A stretch of DNA of 64,000 nucleotides from Pandoraea cepalis (GTDB lineage: Bacteria; Pseudomonadota; Gammaproteobacteria; Burkholderiales; Burkholderiaceae): the NCBI RefSeq assembly GCF_902459665.1, contig NZ_CABPSL010000014.1, positions 87,553-151,552 of the forward strand. The letters run 5' to 3'. This document shows positions 25,414 to 35,175 of this stretch, piece after piece; position 1 is the stretch's first letter, and each line of letters opens with the position of its first letter. Under the pieces are notes generated by a model, which saw only the letters and a list, made by a program, of their open reading frames with translations, was not told the origin of the DNA and searched no databases. The position numbers and the translations under genes are program-made.

Positions 25414-25782
25414 ACGCTCGTAGCGGTTGCGCGCGCAAGCCATGATTCGTTGAAGCGGTGCCGACCTTAGACATGAAAGCACCAGATCAACTGCTCCAGC
25501 CACTACATCGTTCTTCGTAGAGGTGACGTGGCGATCGTCAGCAATGTGTCCGCGCGGACGTCTCCTTATAGGCTCGAAGCTGTCGTCGGCTCTGCTACTT
25601 GTAGAAGGACTGGTTTGGGTCGAAAGCCGACATCAATTGCACCTAAGCGCCTTCGTCACCGCCTTGTCCAAACGACGTCTCACACGGCGTAACTTCCTCC
25701 TTTTGCGGAGCAACCCCGAAAAAAGTTGCGGAGCACTGTCTGAAAACGCCAGTGGCTACTACCGGGAAAACCAAGGAAAAAT
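25414..25782. other. 369-base gene-free stretch 3' of tRNA-Ser
   Basis: No gene recognised. The part next to the tRNA (about 25690-25782) is the flank that is partly duplicated at 4171-4267. Elsewhere only short, unconvincing frames. Confidence 0.45.
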
Positions 25783-25872
25783 TGGCGGAGGCGGTGAGAT
25801 TCGAACTCACGGAAGGGTTACCCCTTCGCTGGTTTTCAAGACCAGTCCATTAAACCACTCTGGCACGCCTCC
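25783..25872 (-). tRNA. tRNA-Ser (anticodon UGA)
   Basis: Minus-strand cloverleaf. The acceptor arms GGAGGCG and CGCCTCC pair fully, followed by discriminator G and an encoded CCA (TGG at 25783-25785 on plus). The anticodon stem-loop CTGGTCTTGAAAACCAG presents TGA. A long variable arm (GCGAAGGGGTAACCCTTC) marks it as a class II serine tRNA, and the T-arm GTGAGTTCGAATCTCAC is canonical. It decodes UCN codons. The intact copy provides the template for recognising the decayed fragment at 4171-4267. Confidence 0.95.
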
Positions 25873-25998
25873 GAGGCGTTGCGCACGACCGGGTGTCGTG
25901 GCAGGGGAGGTCGTCTGGTGCGACGACTTGGGATGCGTGCGGTCCGGGAGAATCGGCGTCGGTACCCCGGCGCAGACCGGTACCGCACGGCAGCCGGC

Positions 25999-26026
25999 AT
26001 TATACCCGCTCATCCCGCCGTGTGAA
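25999..26026 (-). promoter_or_regulatory. sigma-70 promoter for tRNA-Ser
   Basis: On the minus strand TTCACA (26026-26021), a 16-base spacer and a perfect TATAAT (26004-25999). It points at the tRNA-Ser whose 5' end is about 127 bases downstream, implying a leader of roughly 120 bases removed by processing. Confidence 0.6.
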
Positions 26027-26186
26027 GCCTTCATTCCACCCAAATCGCCTCACACCCCGCCCAAACGCTCACGCTTCCCCCGTCCCCCTCTTGTTTTGTG
26101 CCCGTCCGGCATGCATCATGCTTGAAGACGTACGGTGAACGCCCCTCGCGTTACCGTGCGAGGCCTGACATGACCCGGAGACACTC

Positions 26187-27911
26187 ATGGATGCCGACAC
26201 CTCCCGCGACTCCGCCCAAGAGACGTCAAATGACGCCAGCGGCGAGCGCGCGACCGACACCCCGACGGCCAACGCCTTCACCTGGCAGATTCCGATCCTG
26301 TTCAACATCGGTGTCGACGTTTGCGACAAGTGGGCCGATGGCACCAACCGGCTCGCCCTCATCCACGAAAGCGCCGACGGCTCGCACGTGCGACTCACGT
26401 TCGATGTCCTGAAACAACTCTCGAATCAGCTCGCCAACGAATGGCGCGCCCACGGCGTCAAGGCCGGCGACCGCGTCGGCATCTTCCTGCCGCAATCGCC
26501 CGCCACCCTCGTTGCCCACGTCGCCGCATACAAGCTCGGCGCCATCGCCGTCCCGCTCTTCACCCTCTTTGGCCCCGAGGCGCTCGCCTATCGTCTGCAA
26601 AACTCCGGCGCCGCCGTGCTGGTCACCGACCTCGCAAGCGTCGCGAAGATCGACGACATTCGCGCCGAATTGCCCGACCTGCGCCTCGTATATGTCGTCC
26701 ACGACGATCTCCCCGAAGCCCATCATCACGTCGCCGACGACCAGGACTGGGGCGTCGCCGAAGATGGCCTGCTCGCGCTCTGGCCCGCCATTGCATCGCG
26801 CGACACCCATTTCGAACCCGTCCAAACCCGCGCCGATGCCCCCGCGCTGATCATCTACACCTCCGGCACCACCGGCAAACCCAAAGGCGCACTGCATGCG
26901 CACCGGGTGCTGCTCGGCCACCTGCCCGGCGTGGAGACGTCGCACAACGGCTTTCCGCAAGACGGCGACCTGATCTGGACCCCCGCCGACTGGGCCTGGA
27001 TCGGCGGACTGCTGGACGTTCTGCTCCCCGCGCTGCATCACGGCGTGCCCGTGCTCTCGCGACGCTTCGAGAAGTTCGATCCGGTCGCCGCGTTCGATCT
27101 GATGGCCCGCCACGGCGTGCGCAATACCTTCCTGCCGCCCACCGCGCTCAAGATGCTGCGCACCGTCCCGTCGCCGCGCGAACACTGGCCGCTGCAACTT
27201 CGTTCCGTCGCCAGCGGTGGCGAGTCACTCGGCCCCGAACTGCTGGCCTGGGGGCGCGAGCACCTCGGTGTCGATATCAATGAGTTCTACGGGCAGACGG
27301 AGTGCAATATGGTCGTCTCGTCATGCGCGGCTGAATTTCCGGCGCTGCCCGGCGCTATCGGACGCGCCGTTCGCGGGCATGACGTGACCATCGTCGACGA
27401 CGAGGGCACCCCGCTGCCGGTGGGCGCCGTCGGCAATATCGCGATTGCAAGACCCAACCCGGTCATGTTCCTCGGCTACTGGCATAACCCGGAAGCCACG
27501 ATGGACAAGTATCGCGGCGACTTCCTGCTCACAGGGGACTCGGGATTCGTCGATGCGCAGGGCTACATCACGTTCACCGGGCGCTCGGACGATGTGATCA
27601 CCAGCGCCGGATACCGTATCGGCCCCGGGCCCATCGAAGACTGCTTGATCCGACATCCGTCCGTGCAGTTCGCCGCTGTCATCGGTGAGCCGGATGAACT
27701 CCGCACGGAAATCGTCAAGGCCTTCGTCGTGCTGCGCGAGGGGTATGAGCCGTCCGCCGCACTGGCCAAGGAAATTCAGGATTTCGTGAAGCACCGTCTG
27801 GCAGCCCACGAGTACCCGCGCAAGGTGGTGTTCCTGCCGGAATTGCCAATGACCGTTACTGGCAAGATCATCCGCAAGGCGCTGCGCGAGATGGGCACCG
27901 TGCTGGGGTAA
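26187..27911 (+). CDS. acyl-CoA synthetase (AMP-forming, acetyl/medium-chain type)
   Basis: A 574-residue ANL-superfamily ligase. Seen: P-loop LIIYTSGTTGKPKGALHAH near residue 223, NEFYGQTECNMVVSS, FLLTGDSGFVDAQGYITF, the hinge GRSDDVITSAGYRIGPGPIE and the catalytic lysine in TVTGKIIRKALRE at the end. The spacing and the YGQTECN motif resemble acetyl/propionyl- or medium-chain acyl-CoA synthetases rather than long-chain FadD. An extra hydrophilic N-terminal 30 residues precede the domain. CGGAGA lies 7 bases before the ATG. It stands alone between the tRNA and the convergent hemW, so the physiological acid is unknown. Confidence 0.85.
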   Translation: MDADTSRDSAQETSNDASGERATDTPTANAFTWQIPILFNIGVDVCDKWADGTNRLALIHESADGSHVRLTFDVLKQLSNQLANEWRAHGVKAGDRVGIFLPQSPATLVAHVAAYKLGAIAVPLFTLFGPEALAYRLQNSGAAVLVTDLASVAKIDDIRAELPDLRLVYVVHDDLPEAHHHVADDQDWGVAEDGLLALWPAIASRDTHFEPVQTRADAPALIIYTSGTTGKPKGALHAHRVLLGHLPGVETSHNGFPQDGDLIWTPADWAWIGGLLDVLLPALHHGVPVLSRRFEKFDPVAAFDLMARHGVRNTFLPPTALKMLRTVPSPREHWPLQLRSVASGGESLGPELLAWGREHLGVDINEFYGQTECNMVVSSCAAEFPALPGAIGRAVRGHDVTIVDDEGTPLPVGAVGNIAIARPNPVMFLGYWHNPEATMDKYRGDFLLTGDSGFVDAQGYITFTGRSDDVITSAGYRIGPGPIEDCLIRHPSVQFAAVIGEPDELRTEIVKAFVVLREGYEPSAALAKEIQDFVKHRLAAHEYPRKVVFLPELPMTVTGKIIRKALREMGTVLG

Positions 27912-27929
27912 CGCAGCGGTGCCAGGCCG

Positions 27930-29150
27930 TCACTTCGTGTCGCGCTCGAGGAACATTCCCTGAAGGTCGTTCAGGAAGCGCTGCCCCAGCTCGGTTGGGG
28001 CGATGCGCAGCGGGTCGTCGACGAGCAAGCCCTTCTCGACACCGGCCGCCAGCGCCTTGGCAAGCCGTGCCATCGGCAACCCGGTGCGATCGGCGAACAG
28101 CTCGCTCTTCACGCCTTCGGTCAGCCGCAAGGCGTTGAGCATGAACTCGAACGGCAAATCACGCACGTCGACCTCGTTTTCCTCCTGCACCGCGTTGCCA
28201 GCCGCAGCCGCGTCCATGAAGCGCTGCGGATGCTTGTGGCGGATCTGTCTCAGCACCCGGTGCGGGAACGAGATCTTGCTGTGCGCGCCGGCGCCGATGC
28301 CAAGATAGTCGCCAAACTCCCAATAATTGAGGTTGTGCTTGGCGCGTCGGTGCGGCTGCGCATAGGCCGACACCTCGTAGTGTCCATACCCGGCCAGCGC
28401 GGTGCGCTCGGCAATCCAGTCCTGCATGTCGGCGGCCGTGTCGTCGTCGGGCACGGTGGGCGGGTATTTGTGGAACTGTGTGTTCGGCTCCAGCGTGAGG
28501 TGATACAGCGACAAGTGCGGCGGCGCGAACGACAACGCCGTCTCCACATCCTGCTGGCACTGCGCCAAGGTCTGATTCGGCAACGCGAACATCAGATCGA
28601 GGTTGAAGTTGTCGAAATTCGCCTGGGCGATCTCGATGGCATGACGCGCTTCGTCGCCATCGTGAATGCGTCCGAGCGCCTTCAGATGCTCGCTATTGAA
28701 ACTCTGAATGCCGATCGACAAACGATTGATGCCGCTTGCGCGGAAGCTGCGGAACTTGTCCGCCTCGAACGTGCCGGGGTTCGCTTCCATGGTGATTTCG
28801 GCATCGGCGTCGAGCGGCAGCAGCGCGCGCAGATCCGAGAGCAGGTGGTCCAGACCGGCAGCCGACAACAGGCTCGGCGTGCCGCCCCCGATGAACACTG
28901 TGTGCACGGGACGACCCCACACCAGCGGCAACGCCTGCTCCAGATCCTGACGCAATGCATCGAGATAAGCTTGCTCGGGGAACGCTTGCGCGCCCCCGTC
29001 GCCACGCCACTCATGCGAGTTGAAGTCGCAATACGGACACTTGCGCACGCACCACGGAAAGTGCACGTACAACGACATCGGCGGCAGCGCCGGCAGACTG
29101 ATCTTGCCGGGTCGCAGGAAGTTCTGCACGGGCAACTCGGATTGACTCAT
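27930..29150 (-). CDS. hemW: radical SAM heme chaperone HemW
   Basis: A 406-residue radical-SAM protein. The 4Fe-4S/SAM cluster motif CVRKCPYC is at residues 34-41 after LYVHFPW, followed by the glycine-rich FIGGGTPSLL and IGIQSFNSEHLKALGRIH segments, and a HemN C-terminal domain. It lacks features of true oxygen-independent coproporphyrinogen oxidase at the N-terminus, so heme-chaperone HemW (formerly HemN-like YggW) is preferred. Start at 29150 (MSQSELPVQ), 5 bases after the rdgB stop. A much longer upstream frame is the shadow of rdgB. The order rph-rdgB-hemW is common in Burkholderiaceae. Confidence 0.9.
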   Translation of the reverse strand: MSQSELPVQNFLRPGKISLPALPPMSLYVHFPWCVRKCPYCDFNSHEWRGDGGAQAFPEQAYLDALRQDLEQALPLVWGRPVHTVFIGGGTPSLLSAAGLDHLLSDLRALLPLDADAEITMEANPGTFEADKFRSFRASGINRLSIGIQSFNSEHLKALGRIHDGDEARHAIEIAQANFDNFNLDLMFALPNQTLAQCQQDVETALSFAPPHLSLYHLTLEPNTQFHKYPPTVPDDDTAADMQDWIAERTALAGYGHYEVSAYAQPHRRAKHNLNYWEFGDYLGIGAGAHSKISFPHRVLRQIRHKHPQRFMDAAAAGNAVQEENEVDVRDLPFEFMLNALRLTEGVKSELFADRTGLPMARLAKALAAGVEKGLLVDDPLRIAPTELGQRFLNDLQGMFLERDTK

Positions 29151-29155
29151 GCCGT

Positions 29156-29773
29156 TCACGCCTCCCGGCCCAGCTTTTCCAACAACACGCGCAGCGCGCG
29201 CGCCCGATGGCTGTGCGCATTCTTCACAGCGGGATCGAGTTCGGCCGCCGTCTGATTCAACGCGCGGATGAGAAAGTGCGGATCGTAGCCGAAGCCATGC
29301 GCGCCGCGCGGCGTGTCGATAATTTCGCCATCCCAGCGGCCTTCGGCAATGATCGGCTGCGGATCTTCGGCGTGACGCACCAGCACGAGCGCGGCGAAGT
29401 AGTACGCGTCGCGATAACCGGGGGTGTCGGCGTGCGGCGCGAGTTGCTCGATCAAGTGGCGATTGTTCGCGGCATCCGACTTCTCGCGCCCGGCGCGTGC
29501 CGCGTAGCGCGCGGAATACACGCCCGGCGCGCCGCCGAGGATCGGCACGCACAGACCGGAGTCGTCCGCCAGCGCCGGCAGCCCCGTCGCGGCCGACGCA
29601 TGACGCGCCTTCGCCAGCGCATTCTCGACGAAGGTCACATGGGGCTCGTCGGCTTCGGACACGCCGAGCATCCCCTGCGGTACCAGCTCGATGCCGAGCG
29701 GCGCGAACAATGACGCGAACTCGCGCAACTTGCCCGGGTTGTTCGACGCCAGCACGATCTTCTGCATGCCCAT
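29156..29773 (-). CDS. rdgB: XTP/dITP diphosphatase RdgB
   Basis: A 205-residue Ham1/RdgB pyrophosphatase that removes non-canonical purine nucleotides (dITP, XTP) from the pool. Seen: the substrate loop IVLASNNPGKLREF at the N-terminus, the catalytic ADDSGLCV with its Asp pair near residue 70, GVYSARYA, and HGFGYDPHFL near residue 170. The ATG used lies two codons before an alternative (MQKIVL); both have GGAG or GAGG at acceptable distance. It is 2 bases downstream of rph and 5 bases upstream of hemW, thus operonic. Confidence 0.92.
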   Translation of the reverse strand: MGMQKIVLASNNPGKLREFASLFAPLGIELVPQGMLGVSEADEPHVTFVENALAKARHASAATGLPALADDSGLCVPILGGAPGVYSARYAARAGREKSDAANNRHLIEQLAPHADTPGYRDAYYFAALVLVRHAEDPQPIIAEGRWDGEIIDTPRGAHGFGYDPHFLIRALNQTAAELDPAVKNAHSHRARALRVLLEKLGREA

Positions 29774-29775
29774 CC

Positions 29776-30504
29776 TCAGACTCCGAGCGCGCGCTTCTGG
29801 GCGTCGATCAACTGACGAATGCCGGCGTCCGCCAGATCGAGCAGCACGTTGCTTTGCGCACGGGTGAACGGCGCGCCTTCGGCCGTACCCTGAATTTCCA
29901 CGAAGCCGCCCTCGCTCGTCATGATGACGTTCATGTCGGTGTCGCACGCGGAATCTTCGACGTAGTTCAGATCGAGCACCGGAGCGCCCTGATACAGCCC
30001 GACCGAGACGGCGGCGACGTGCGCGCGAATGGGCGACGTTTCGAGTTTGCCGTCGGCGAGGAGTTTCGAGACCGCGTCGTGGGCAGCGACGAAAGCGCCG
30101 GTGATCGAGGCGCACCGCGTGCCGCCGTCGGCCTGGATGACGTCGCAATCGATCTGGATGGTGCGCGGGCCGAAGGCCTCGAGGTCGAACACGGCGCGCA
30201 GCGAGCGGCCGATCAGGCGCTGGATCTCCTGCGTGCGTCCGCTCTGCTTGCCGCGCGCGGCCTCACGATCGCCGCGGGTGTGCGTGGCGCGCGGCAACAT
30301 GCCGTACTCGGCCGTGAGCCAACCCTGGCCGGAGTCGCGCAGGAAGCCCGGGACTTTCTCTTCCACGCTGGCGGTGCAGATGACCTTGGTGTCGCCGCAT
30401 TCGATCAGCACCGAACCTTCGGCGTAGCGGGTGTATTGGCGTGTGATGCGCACGGGGCGCAATGCGTCGTGCGCACGGCCGTCCGGGCGGGGAATTTGCG
30501 TCAT
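29776..30504 (-). CDS. rph: ribonuclease PH
   Basis: A 242-residue phosphorolytic exoribonuclease that trims tRNA 3' ends. Seen: N-terminal [20 protein letters not shown], the basic RNA-binding [26 protein letters not shown] split over two helices, [11 protein letters not shown] at the phosphate site and [19 protein letters not shown] with the catalytic aspartates. Length equals the family norm of about 240, with an intact C-terminus (unlike the E. coli K-12 frameshift allele). First gene of the rph-rdgB-hemW run, divergent from yicC. Confidence 0.94.
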   Translation of the reverse strand: MTQIPRPDGRAHDALRPVRITRQYTRYAEGSVLIECGDTKVICTASVEEKVPGFLRDSGQGWLTAEYGMLPRATHTRGDREAARGKQSGRTQEIQRLIGRSLRAVFDLEAFGPRTIQIDCDVIQADGGTRCASITGAFVAAHDAVSKLLADGKLETSPIRAHVAAVSVGLYQGAPVLDLNYVEDSACDTDMNVIMTSEGGFVEIQGTAEGAPFTRAQSNVLLDLADAGIRQLIDAQKRALGV

Positions 30505-30623
30505 GAGTGAGTGTCCTGCAAGGTGAATGGGTGCGGCAATACCCGAATGGTATCGCTAAACGCCGCAAGCTTGGCGGCGCGGCCCGGTAGCGCGGGCCGA
30601 TTCGGGAACGCAGTGCAGGAAAG

Positions 30624-30632
30624 TGCGATAAT
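30624..30632 (+). promoter_or_regulatory. extended -10 element upstream of yicC
   Basis: TGCGATAAT, an extended -10 (TG-n-TATAAT with one mismatch), about 84 bases before the yicC ATG. No clear -35, as expected for an extended -10 promoter. Confidence 0.4.
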
Positions 30633-30715
30633 CGCGTTTCATCCATGCATGCGAATCCGGTTGCTGCATTGCCTCGCGACAATACTGCCGCGCGGCTGTG
30701 GTTCCGGTTACCCCG

Positions 30716-31645
30716 ATGAAAGACAATAATATTTTCAGTATGACCGGCTACGCCAGCGTCACGCGCGACATTGCGCATGCCGATGGTGCCGCAGGCGCGA
30801 GCGTGTCGGTCGAATTACGTACGGTCAACTCGCGTTTCCTCGATCTGGCATTCCGTATGCCCGAAGAAGCGCGCGCCTGCGAACCGGTACTGCGCGAAGC
30901 GCTCACCGGCAAGCTCTCGCGCGGCAAAGTCGACATCCGTATCAACGTGCAGCGCCCCGAGAACGGCACGAACGGTGCCCTCAATCTCGATGCCGTCAAA
31001 CAGCTCGCCGATCTTGAACGGCAAGTGCTCACGTGCTTCCCGGATGCCGAGCGCATGCGCACCGGTGAGATCCTGCGCTGGCCGGGCGTGCTCGGCGAAG
31101 AGTCGGTCACGGCCGACGCGCTGCGCGATGCCGTGATCGACGCCGGACGTGCCGCCATTGGCGACCTCGTCGACGTGCGCAAGCGCGAAGGCGCTCAGCT
31201 CAAGGCAAGCCTCATCGAGCGCATCGAGTTCATGGAGAAGATCCTCGTGGGCCTGCAGCCGATGGTGCCGGAGCTGATCGCACGTCATCAACAGAAGATC
31301 GTCGATCGTCTTCTGGAAGCGCTGGGTCTTGTGGTGCCGGAAGGTTCCGCCGCGCCGAGCAAGGACGAAATCGCCGAGCGCATTCGTCAGGAAGTCACGA
31401 TTTACGGCGTGCGCATCGACGTCGCGGAAGAACTTACCCGACTCGACGCCCACCTGAAGGAAACCCGCCATATCCTCGACAAGGGGGGCTTGGTAGGCAA
31501 ACGGCTGGACTTCATGATGCAGGAGCTCAATCGCGAAGCGAACACGCTCGGCTCAAAGGCCGCCTCGAAGGAACTCGCCGATGCCTCGATGGCGCTCAAG
31601 CTATACATCGAGCAGATGCGCGAGCAAGTGCAGAACCTGGAGTAA
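30716..31645 (+). CDS. YicC/YloC-family endoribonuclease
   Basis: A 309-residue YicC-type protein. Diagnostic pieces: SMTGYAS at the N-terminus, [17 protein letters not shown] near residue 34, [10 protein letters not shown] near residue 75 and the C-terminal [17 protein letters not shown]. coli YicC is an endoribonuclease that promotes decay of the small RNA RyhB; that is family knowledge. Start chosen as ATG 30716; a GTG six codons earlier is also in frame. The coding ends 5 bases before gmk, as expected for the conserved yicC-gmk pairing. Confidence 0.9.
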   Translation: MKDNNIFSMTGYASVTRDIAHADGAAGASVSVELRTVNSRFLDLAFRMPEEARACEPVLREALTGKLSRGKVDIRINVQRPENGTNGALNLDAVKQLADLERQVLTCFPDAERMRTGEILRWPGVLGEESVTADALRDAVIDAGRAAIGDLVDVRKREGAQLKASLIERIEFMEKILVGLQPMVPELIARHQQKIVDRLLEALGLVVPEGSAAPSKDEIAERIRQEVTIYGVRIDVAEELTRLDAHLKETRHILDKGGLVGKRLDFMMQELNREANTLGSKAASKELADASMALKLYIEQMREQVQNLE

Positions 31646-31650
31646 GCCGC

Positions 31651-32328
31651 ATGTCCGCGTCATCGCCAATCCCGCAAGCTACCCTGCACGCCGAGTATCC
31701 CGGCAATCTGTTCATGGTGGTCGCCCCCTCGGGGGCGGGCAAGTCCACGCTCGTCAACGCGCTGCTCGCGCAGGATGCCGACATTTGCCTGTCGATCTCC
31801 AGCACCACGCGCGCGCCGCGTCCGAACGAGGAAGAGGGCGTGCATTACCACTTCATTTCGGTCGAGCAGTTCCTGGCAAGCCGGAAGGCCGGCGAGTTCC
31901 TGGAAAGCGCCGAAGTGCACGGCAACTATTACGGCACGTCGCGCGTATGGATCGAGGACCAGATGCGTGAAGGTCGTGACGTGTTGCTGGAAATCGACTG
32001 GCAAGGCGCACAGCAGGTGCGCAAGCGCTTTTCGAACGCGGTCGGGATCTTCATCCTGCCGCCGTCCATCGCGGCGCTCGAGGAGCGCCTGAAGAAGCGT
32101 GGGACGGACGAGCCCAACGTCATTGCGCGTCGTCTGTTGGCGGCCGGCGGCGAAATCGCCCACGCGCCCGAAGCGGATTTCATCATCATCAACGACGAAT
32201 TCCAGCGCGCGCTCGATCAACTGCAATCGGTGTTCACCGCCGTGCGTCTGCGCTTCGCGTCGCAGTATGCGCGGCACCGAACCTTGTTCACCGACCTGGA
32301 CATTCACGCACCGAACGATCCCTCGTAA
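31651..32328 (+). CDS. gmk: guanylate kinase
   Basis: A 225-residue guanylate kinase (GMP + ATP to GDP + ADP). P-loop APSGAGKST at residues 25-33, GMP-binding [21 protein letters not shown] near residue 49, the [12 protein letters not shown] segment near residue 110 and a C-terminal [11 protein letters not shown] helix. A roughly 20-residue N-terminal extension is longer than in E. coli. The gene follows yicC by 5 bases and precedes rpoZ and spoT, the same gmk-rpoZ-spoT order as in E. coli, linking GTP supply and (p)ppGpp metabolism. Confidence 0.95.
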   Translation: MSASSPIPQATLHAEYPGNLFMVVAPSGAGKSTLVNALLAQDADICLSISSTTRAPRPNEEEGVHYHFISVEQFLASRKAGEFLESAEVHGNYYGTSRVWIEDQMREGRDVLLEIDWQGAQQVRKRFSNAVGIFILPPSIAALEERLKKRGTDEPNVIARRLLAAGGEIAHAPEADFIIINDEFQRALDQLQSVFTAVRLRFASQYARHRTLFTDLDIHAPNDPS

Positions 32329-32340
32329 CACCCTCGCATT

Positions 32341-32362
32341 CGCCGAGCGCGCTGGCGTTTTT
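32341..32362 (+). terminator. rho-independent terminator after gmk
   Basis: CGCC and GGCG arms with an inner AG/CT extension around a short loop (CGCCGAGCGCGCTGGCG) followed by TTTTT. It sits 13 bases after the gmk stop and before the rpoZ promoter-like element. Confidence 0.55.
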
Positions 32363-32384
32363 CGCGAGCGTGCCGCGGCTGCGA

Positions 32385-32390
32385 TAGAAT
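32385..32390 (+). promoter_or_regulatory. -10-like element of rpoZ
   Basis: TAGAAT in GCGATAGAATACG, 28 bases before the rpoZ ATG and just after the gmk terminator. It suggests rpoZ-spoT have their own promoter. No clear -35. Confidence 0.45.
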
Positions 32391-32418
32391 ACGCCTCATA
32401 TCAAGAAGGAAACTCCTT

Positions 32419-32625
32419 ATGGCCCGAATTACCGTTGAAGATTGCCTGAAACGTATCCCCAATCGCTTTGAGCTGGCGCTCGCCGCGACGTACCGCGCGC
32501 GCCAGTTGGCGCAAGGTCACACGCCGAAGCTCGAGAACAACAAAGACAAGCCGACCGTTGTCGCGCTGCGCGAAATCGCGGCGGGTCAGGTGGGTGTCGA
32601 GATGCTCAAGAAAGTGCCGCTCTGA
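32419..32625 (+). CDS. rpoZ: RNA polymerase omega subunit
   Basis: A 68-residue omega subunit, the normal betaproteobacterial size. [20 protein letters not shown] with [10 protein letters not shown] is the defining N-terminal pattern. Omega binds the beta-prime subunit, helps assembly and forms part of the ppGpp site 1 on RNA polymerase. AGAAGGAAA lies just before the ATG. It sits directly upstream of spoT, which makes and degrades ppGpp. Confidence 0.96.
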   Translation: MARITVEDCLKRIPNRFELALAATYRARQLAQGHTPKLENNKDKPTVVALREIAAGQVGVEMLKKVPL

Positions 32626-32685
32626 TCGGGAGACAGCACTGATGCGATGTGACGTTCCGGGCCGCTCGACGATGCAGGTACACGT

Positions 32686-35109
32686 ATGAGTCATGCAAAA
32701 TCACCGGCCGCGTCCATCGCTGCGGATGAACCCAAAGCGGGGGAGCCGAAGCCCGAGCGTAAAAAGAAAAAGGGCGAAAGCGCCACGCGGCAGTACATTG
32801 ACGCGCTGCTCGAGCAGTCGTATCGGCACCTCTTCGGTCCGACGGCGACGCCAGAGCAGCCGCGCAAGCATGAGGTCGTCTCGATCGCCCGTCTGAAGGG
32901 CATGCTTGGGGAGTACCTCAAGGAGAGCGACCTCGCGCAAATCAAGGAAGCTTTCCAGTTCAGCGACGAAGCCCACCTGGGCCAGTATCGCCAGAGCGGA
33001 CAACCCTACATTACCCATCCCGTCGCCGTTGCCGAGATCTGTGCCGAGTGGAAGCTCGACGCGCAGTCGATCATGGCCGCCTTGTTGCACGACGTGATGG
33101 AAGACCAGGGCGTGACCAAGGCCGAACTCGCCGAGCGATTCGGCCCGAAGGTCGCGGAACTGGTCGATGGTCTGTCGAAACTCGACAAGATGGAGTTCAG
33201 CAGCCGCGAAGAGGCGCAAGCCGAGAGTTTCCGCAAGATGCTGCTGGCGATGGCGCGCGACGTTCGTGTCATTCTCGTCAAGCTTGCGGACCGGCTGCAC
33301 AACATGCGCACGCTGGGCGTCACGTCGACGGAGAAGCAGCGCCGTGTGGCGCGCGAGACGCTCGATATCTACGCGCCCATCGCGCACCGCCTGGGCCTGA
33401 ACAATACTTACCGCGAGCTGCAGGATCTGAGCTTCGCGAATTACCATCCGCGTCGCTACGCCGTGCTCGACAAGGCCGTGAAGGCCGCGCGCGGCAACCG
33501 GCGCGAAGTGGTCGGCAAGATTCTCGACGCCGTCGAGAAGGCGCTCACGGAAGGTGAGGTAAGTGCCGACGTTTTCGGTCGCGAGAAGACGCTCTTCAGC
33601 ATCTACAACAAGATGCAGGAGAAGCAATTGTCGTTCTCGCAGGTGCTCGACGTGTACGGCTTCCGCGTCGTCGTCGAGTCCAATGCGCAGTGCTACCTCG
33701 CGCTCGGCGTATTGCACGCGCTCTACAAGCCGGTGCCGGGCAAGTTCAAGGACTACATTGCGATCCCGAAGGTCAACGGCTATCAGTCGCTGCATACGAC
33801 GCTCGTCGGCCCCTTCGGCACCCCGATCGAATTTCAGATTCGTACGCGCCGCATGCATGAAATTGCGGAAGCGGGCGTAGCCGCTCACTGGCTATACAAG
33901 AATGGCGGCGCGGATATGAACGATGTGCAGAAGCACGCGCATCGTTGGCTGCAATCGCTGCTCGACATCCAGAGCGAGACCGGCGATTCGACCGAATTCC
34001 TCGAACACGTCAAGATCGACCTGTTCCCCGACGCCGTCTACGTCTTCACGCCGAAGGCGCGCATCATGGCGCTGCCGCGCGGTGCCACGGCGCTCGACTT
34101 CGCGTATTCGGTCCACAGCGACCTGGGCAATCAGTGTGTCGCCGTCAAGATCAACAACGAACTGCTGCCGCTGCGCACCGAACTGAAGAACGGCGACATC
34201 GTGGAAGTCATCACGGCACCGTATTCGAAGCCGAACCCCGTCTGGCTTGGGTTCGTGCGCACCGGCAAGGCGCGCTCGGCGATTCGCCATTACCTCAAGA
34301 CGATGCGCTTCGCCGAGTCGGTGCAACTGGGCGAACGGCTGGTGGAGCAAGCGCTCAAGGGCTACGGCCTGACAATGAGCGAAATTTCGCCGGAGACCTG
34401 GGACAAGCTCGCGCAGTGGACGGGCAACAAGGATCAAGAGGATATCTTCGCGGACATTGGTCTGGGCCGTCGGGTCGCGGCGGTCATGGCCAAGCGCCTC
34501 GCGGTGCTCTCGTCGGGCAAGGAAAGCGAGAACGACACCGACAGCCCGGACGATCCGGACTCCCCGCGTAACGGCGACGAGACGGTCGGGCCGCCGGTGC
34601 TCATTACCGGCACGGAAGGCATGTCGGTGCAGTTCTCGGCGTGCTGCCGCCCGATTCCCGGCGACGCGATCATGGGGTATATCGGCATCGGGCTGGGTAT
34701 GGCGATCCACACGACCGATTGCCCGGTCGCGCGTCGCATTCACCGCAAGGACCGAACCCGCTGGATCGATGTGGCGTGGTCCCCGCAGCCGGGGCGGCTG
34801 TTCGACGTGGGCATCAAGGTGCTCGTGCGTCACAATCGCGGCGTGTTTTCGCGAGTGGCGGCCGACATTACCGCCTCGGACGCGAACATCGTGCACATTG
34901 GCATGGATGAAGTGGTGCCGGACGAATCGGCAACGCTGCGCTTCCTCATTCAGGTGAGCGACCGCGTGCATCTGGCCAACGTCATGCGCCGCATCCGCGT
35001 GAATCCGGATGTGATGCGCGTGGCGCGCGAGCGACCGAGCGAGCGCCATCAGGAAGAGCTGCACGCCAATCACGCCATGCGCATCACGCGCGAACGCGGC
35101 GACTACTGA
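32686..35109 (+). CDS. spoT: bifunctional (p)ppGpp synthetase/hydrolase SpoT
   Basis: An 807-residue long RSH protein. Order: a hydrophilic 60-residue N-terminal extension; HD hydrolase domain with intact His135-Asp136 in LLHDVMED; synthetase domain with VYGFRVVV and YKDYIAIPKVNGYQSLHTT... around residues 320-375; TGS domain (DAVYVFTPKARIMALPRGAT) near residue 450; zinc-finger-like region with SACCRPIPGD; and a C-terminal ACT domain. The intact HD site distinguishes it from RelA, which has a dead HD. It balances (p)ppGpp during starvation. The gmk-rpoZ-spoT order supports the name. Confidence 0.94.
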   Translation: MSHAKSPAASIAADEPKAGEPKPERKKKKGESATRQYIDALLEQSYRHLFGPTATPEQPRKHEVVSIARLKGMLGEYLKESDLAQIKEAFQFSDEAHLGQYRQSGQPYITHPVAVAEICAEWKLDAQSIMAALLHDVMEDQGVTKAELAERFGPKVAELVDGLSKLDKMEFSSREEAQAESFRKMLLAMARDVRVILVKLADRLHNMRTLGVTSTEKQRRVARETLDIYAPIAHRLGLNNTYRELQDLSFANYHPRRYAVLDKAVKAARGNRREVVGKILDAVEKALTEGEVSADVFGREKTLFSIYNKMQEKQLSFSQVLDVYGFRVVVESNAQCYLALGVLHALYKPVPGKFKDYIAIPKVNGYQSLHTTLVGPFGTPIEFQIRTRRMHEIAEAGVAAHWLYKNGGADMNDVQKHAHRWLQSLLDIQSETGDSTEFLEHVKIDLFPDAVYVFTPKARIMALPRGATALDFAYSVHSDLGNQCVAVKINNELLPLRTELKNGDIVEVITAPYSKPNPVWLGFVRTGKARSAIRHYLKTMRFAESVQLGERLVEQALKGYGLTMSEISPETWDKLAQWTGNKDQEDIFADIGLGRRVAAVMAKRLAVLSSGKESENDTDSPDDPDSPRNGDETVGPPVLITGTEGMSVQFSACCRPIPGDAIMGYIGIGLGMAIHTTDCPVARRIHRKDRTRWIDVAWSPQPGRLFDVGIKVLVRHNRGVFSRVAADITASDANIVHIGMDEVVPDESATLRFLIQVSDRVHLANVMRRIRVNPDVMRVARERPSERHQEELHANHAMRITRERGDY

Positions 35110-35175
35110 CGCGCGGGCCGGTGCCCCCGTCGAACGGGCGCGCGCCGGCACACACGGCCTGGATGGCCTGATTCG

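Noticed and set aside
29151..29552. 5' extension of hemW
   Set aside because: Overlaps rdgB on the same strand in another frame; Arg-rich and unlike any HemW. The real start follows the rdgB stop.
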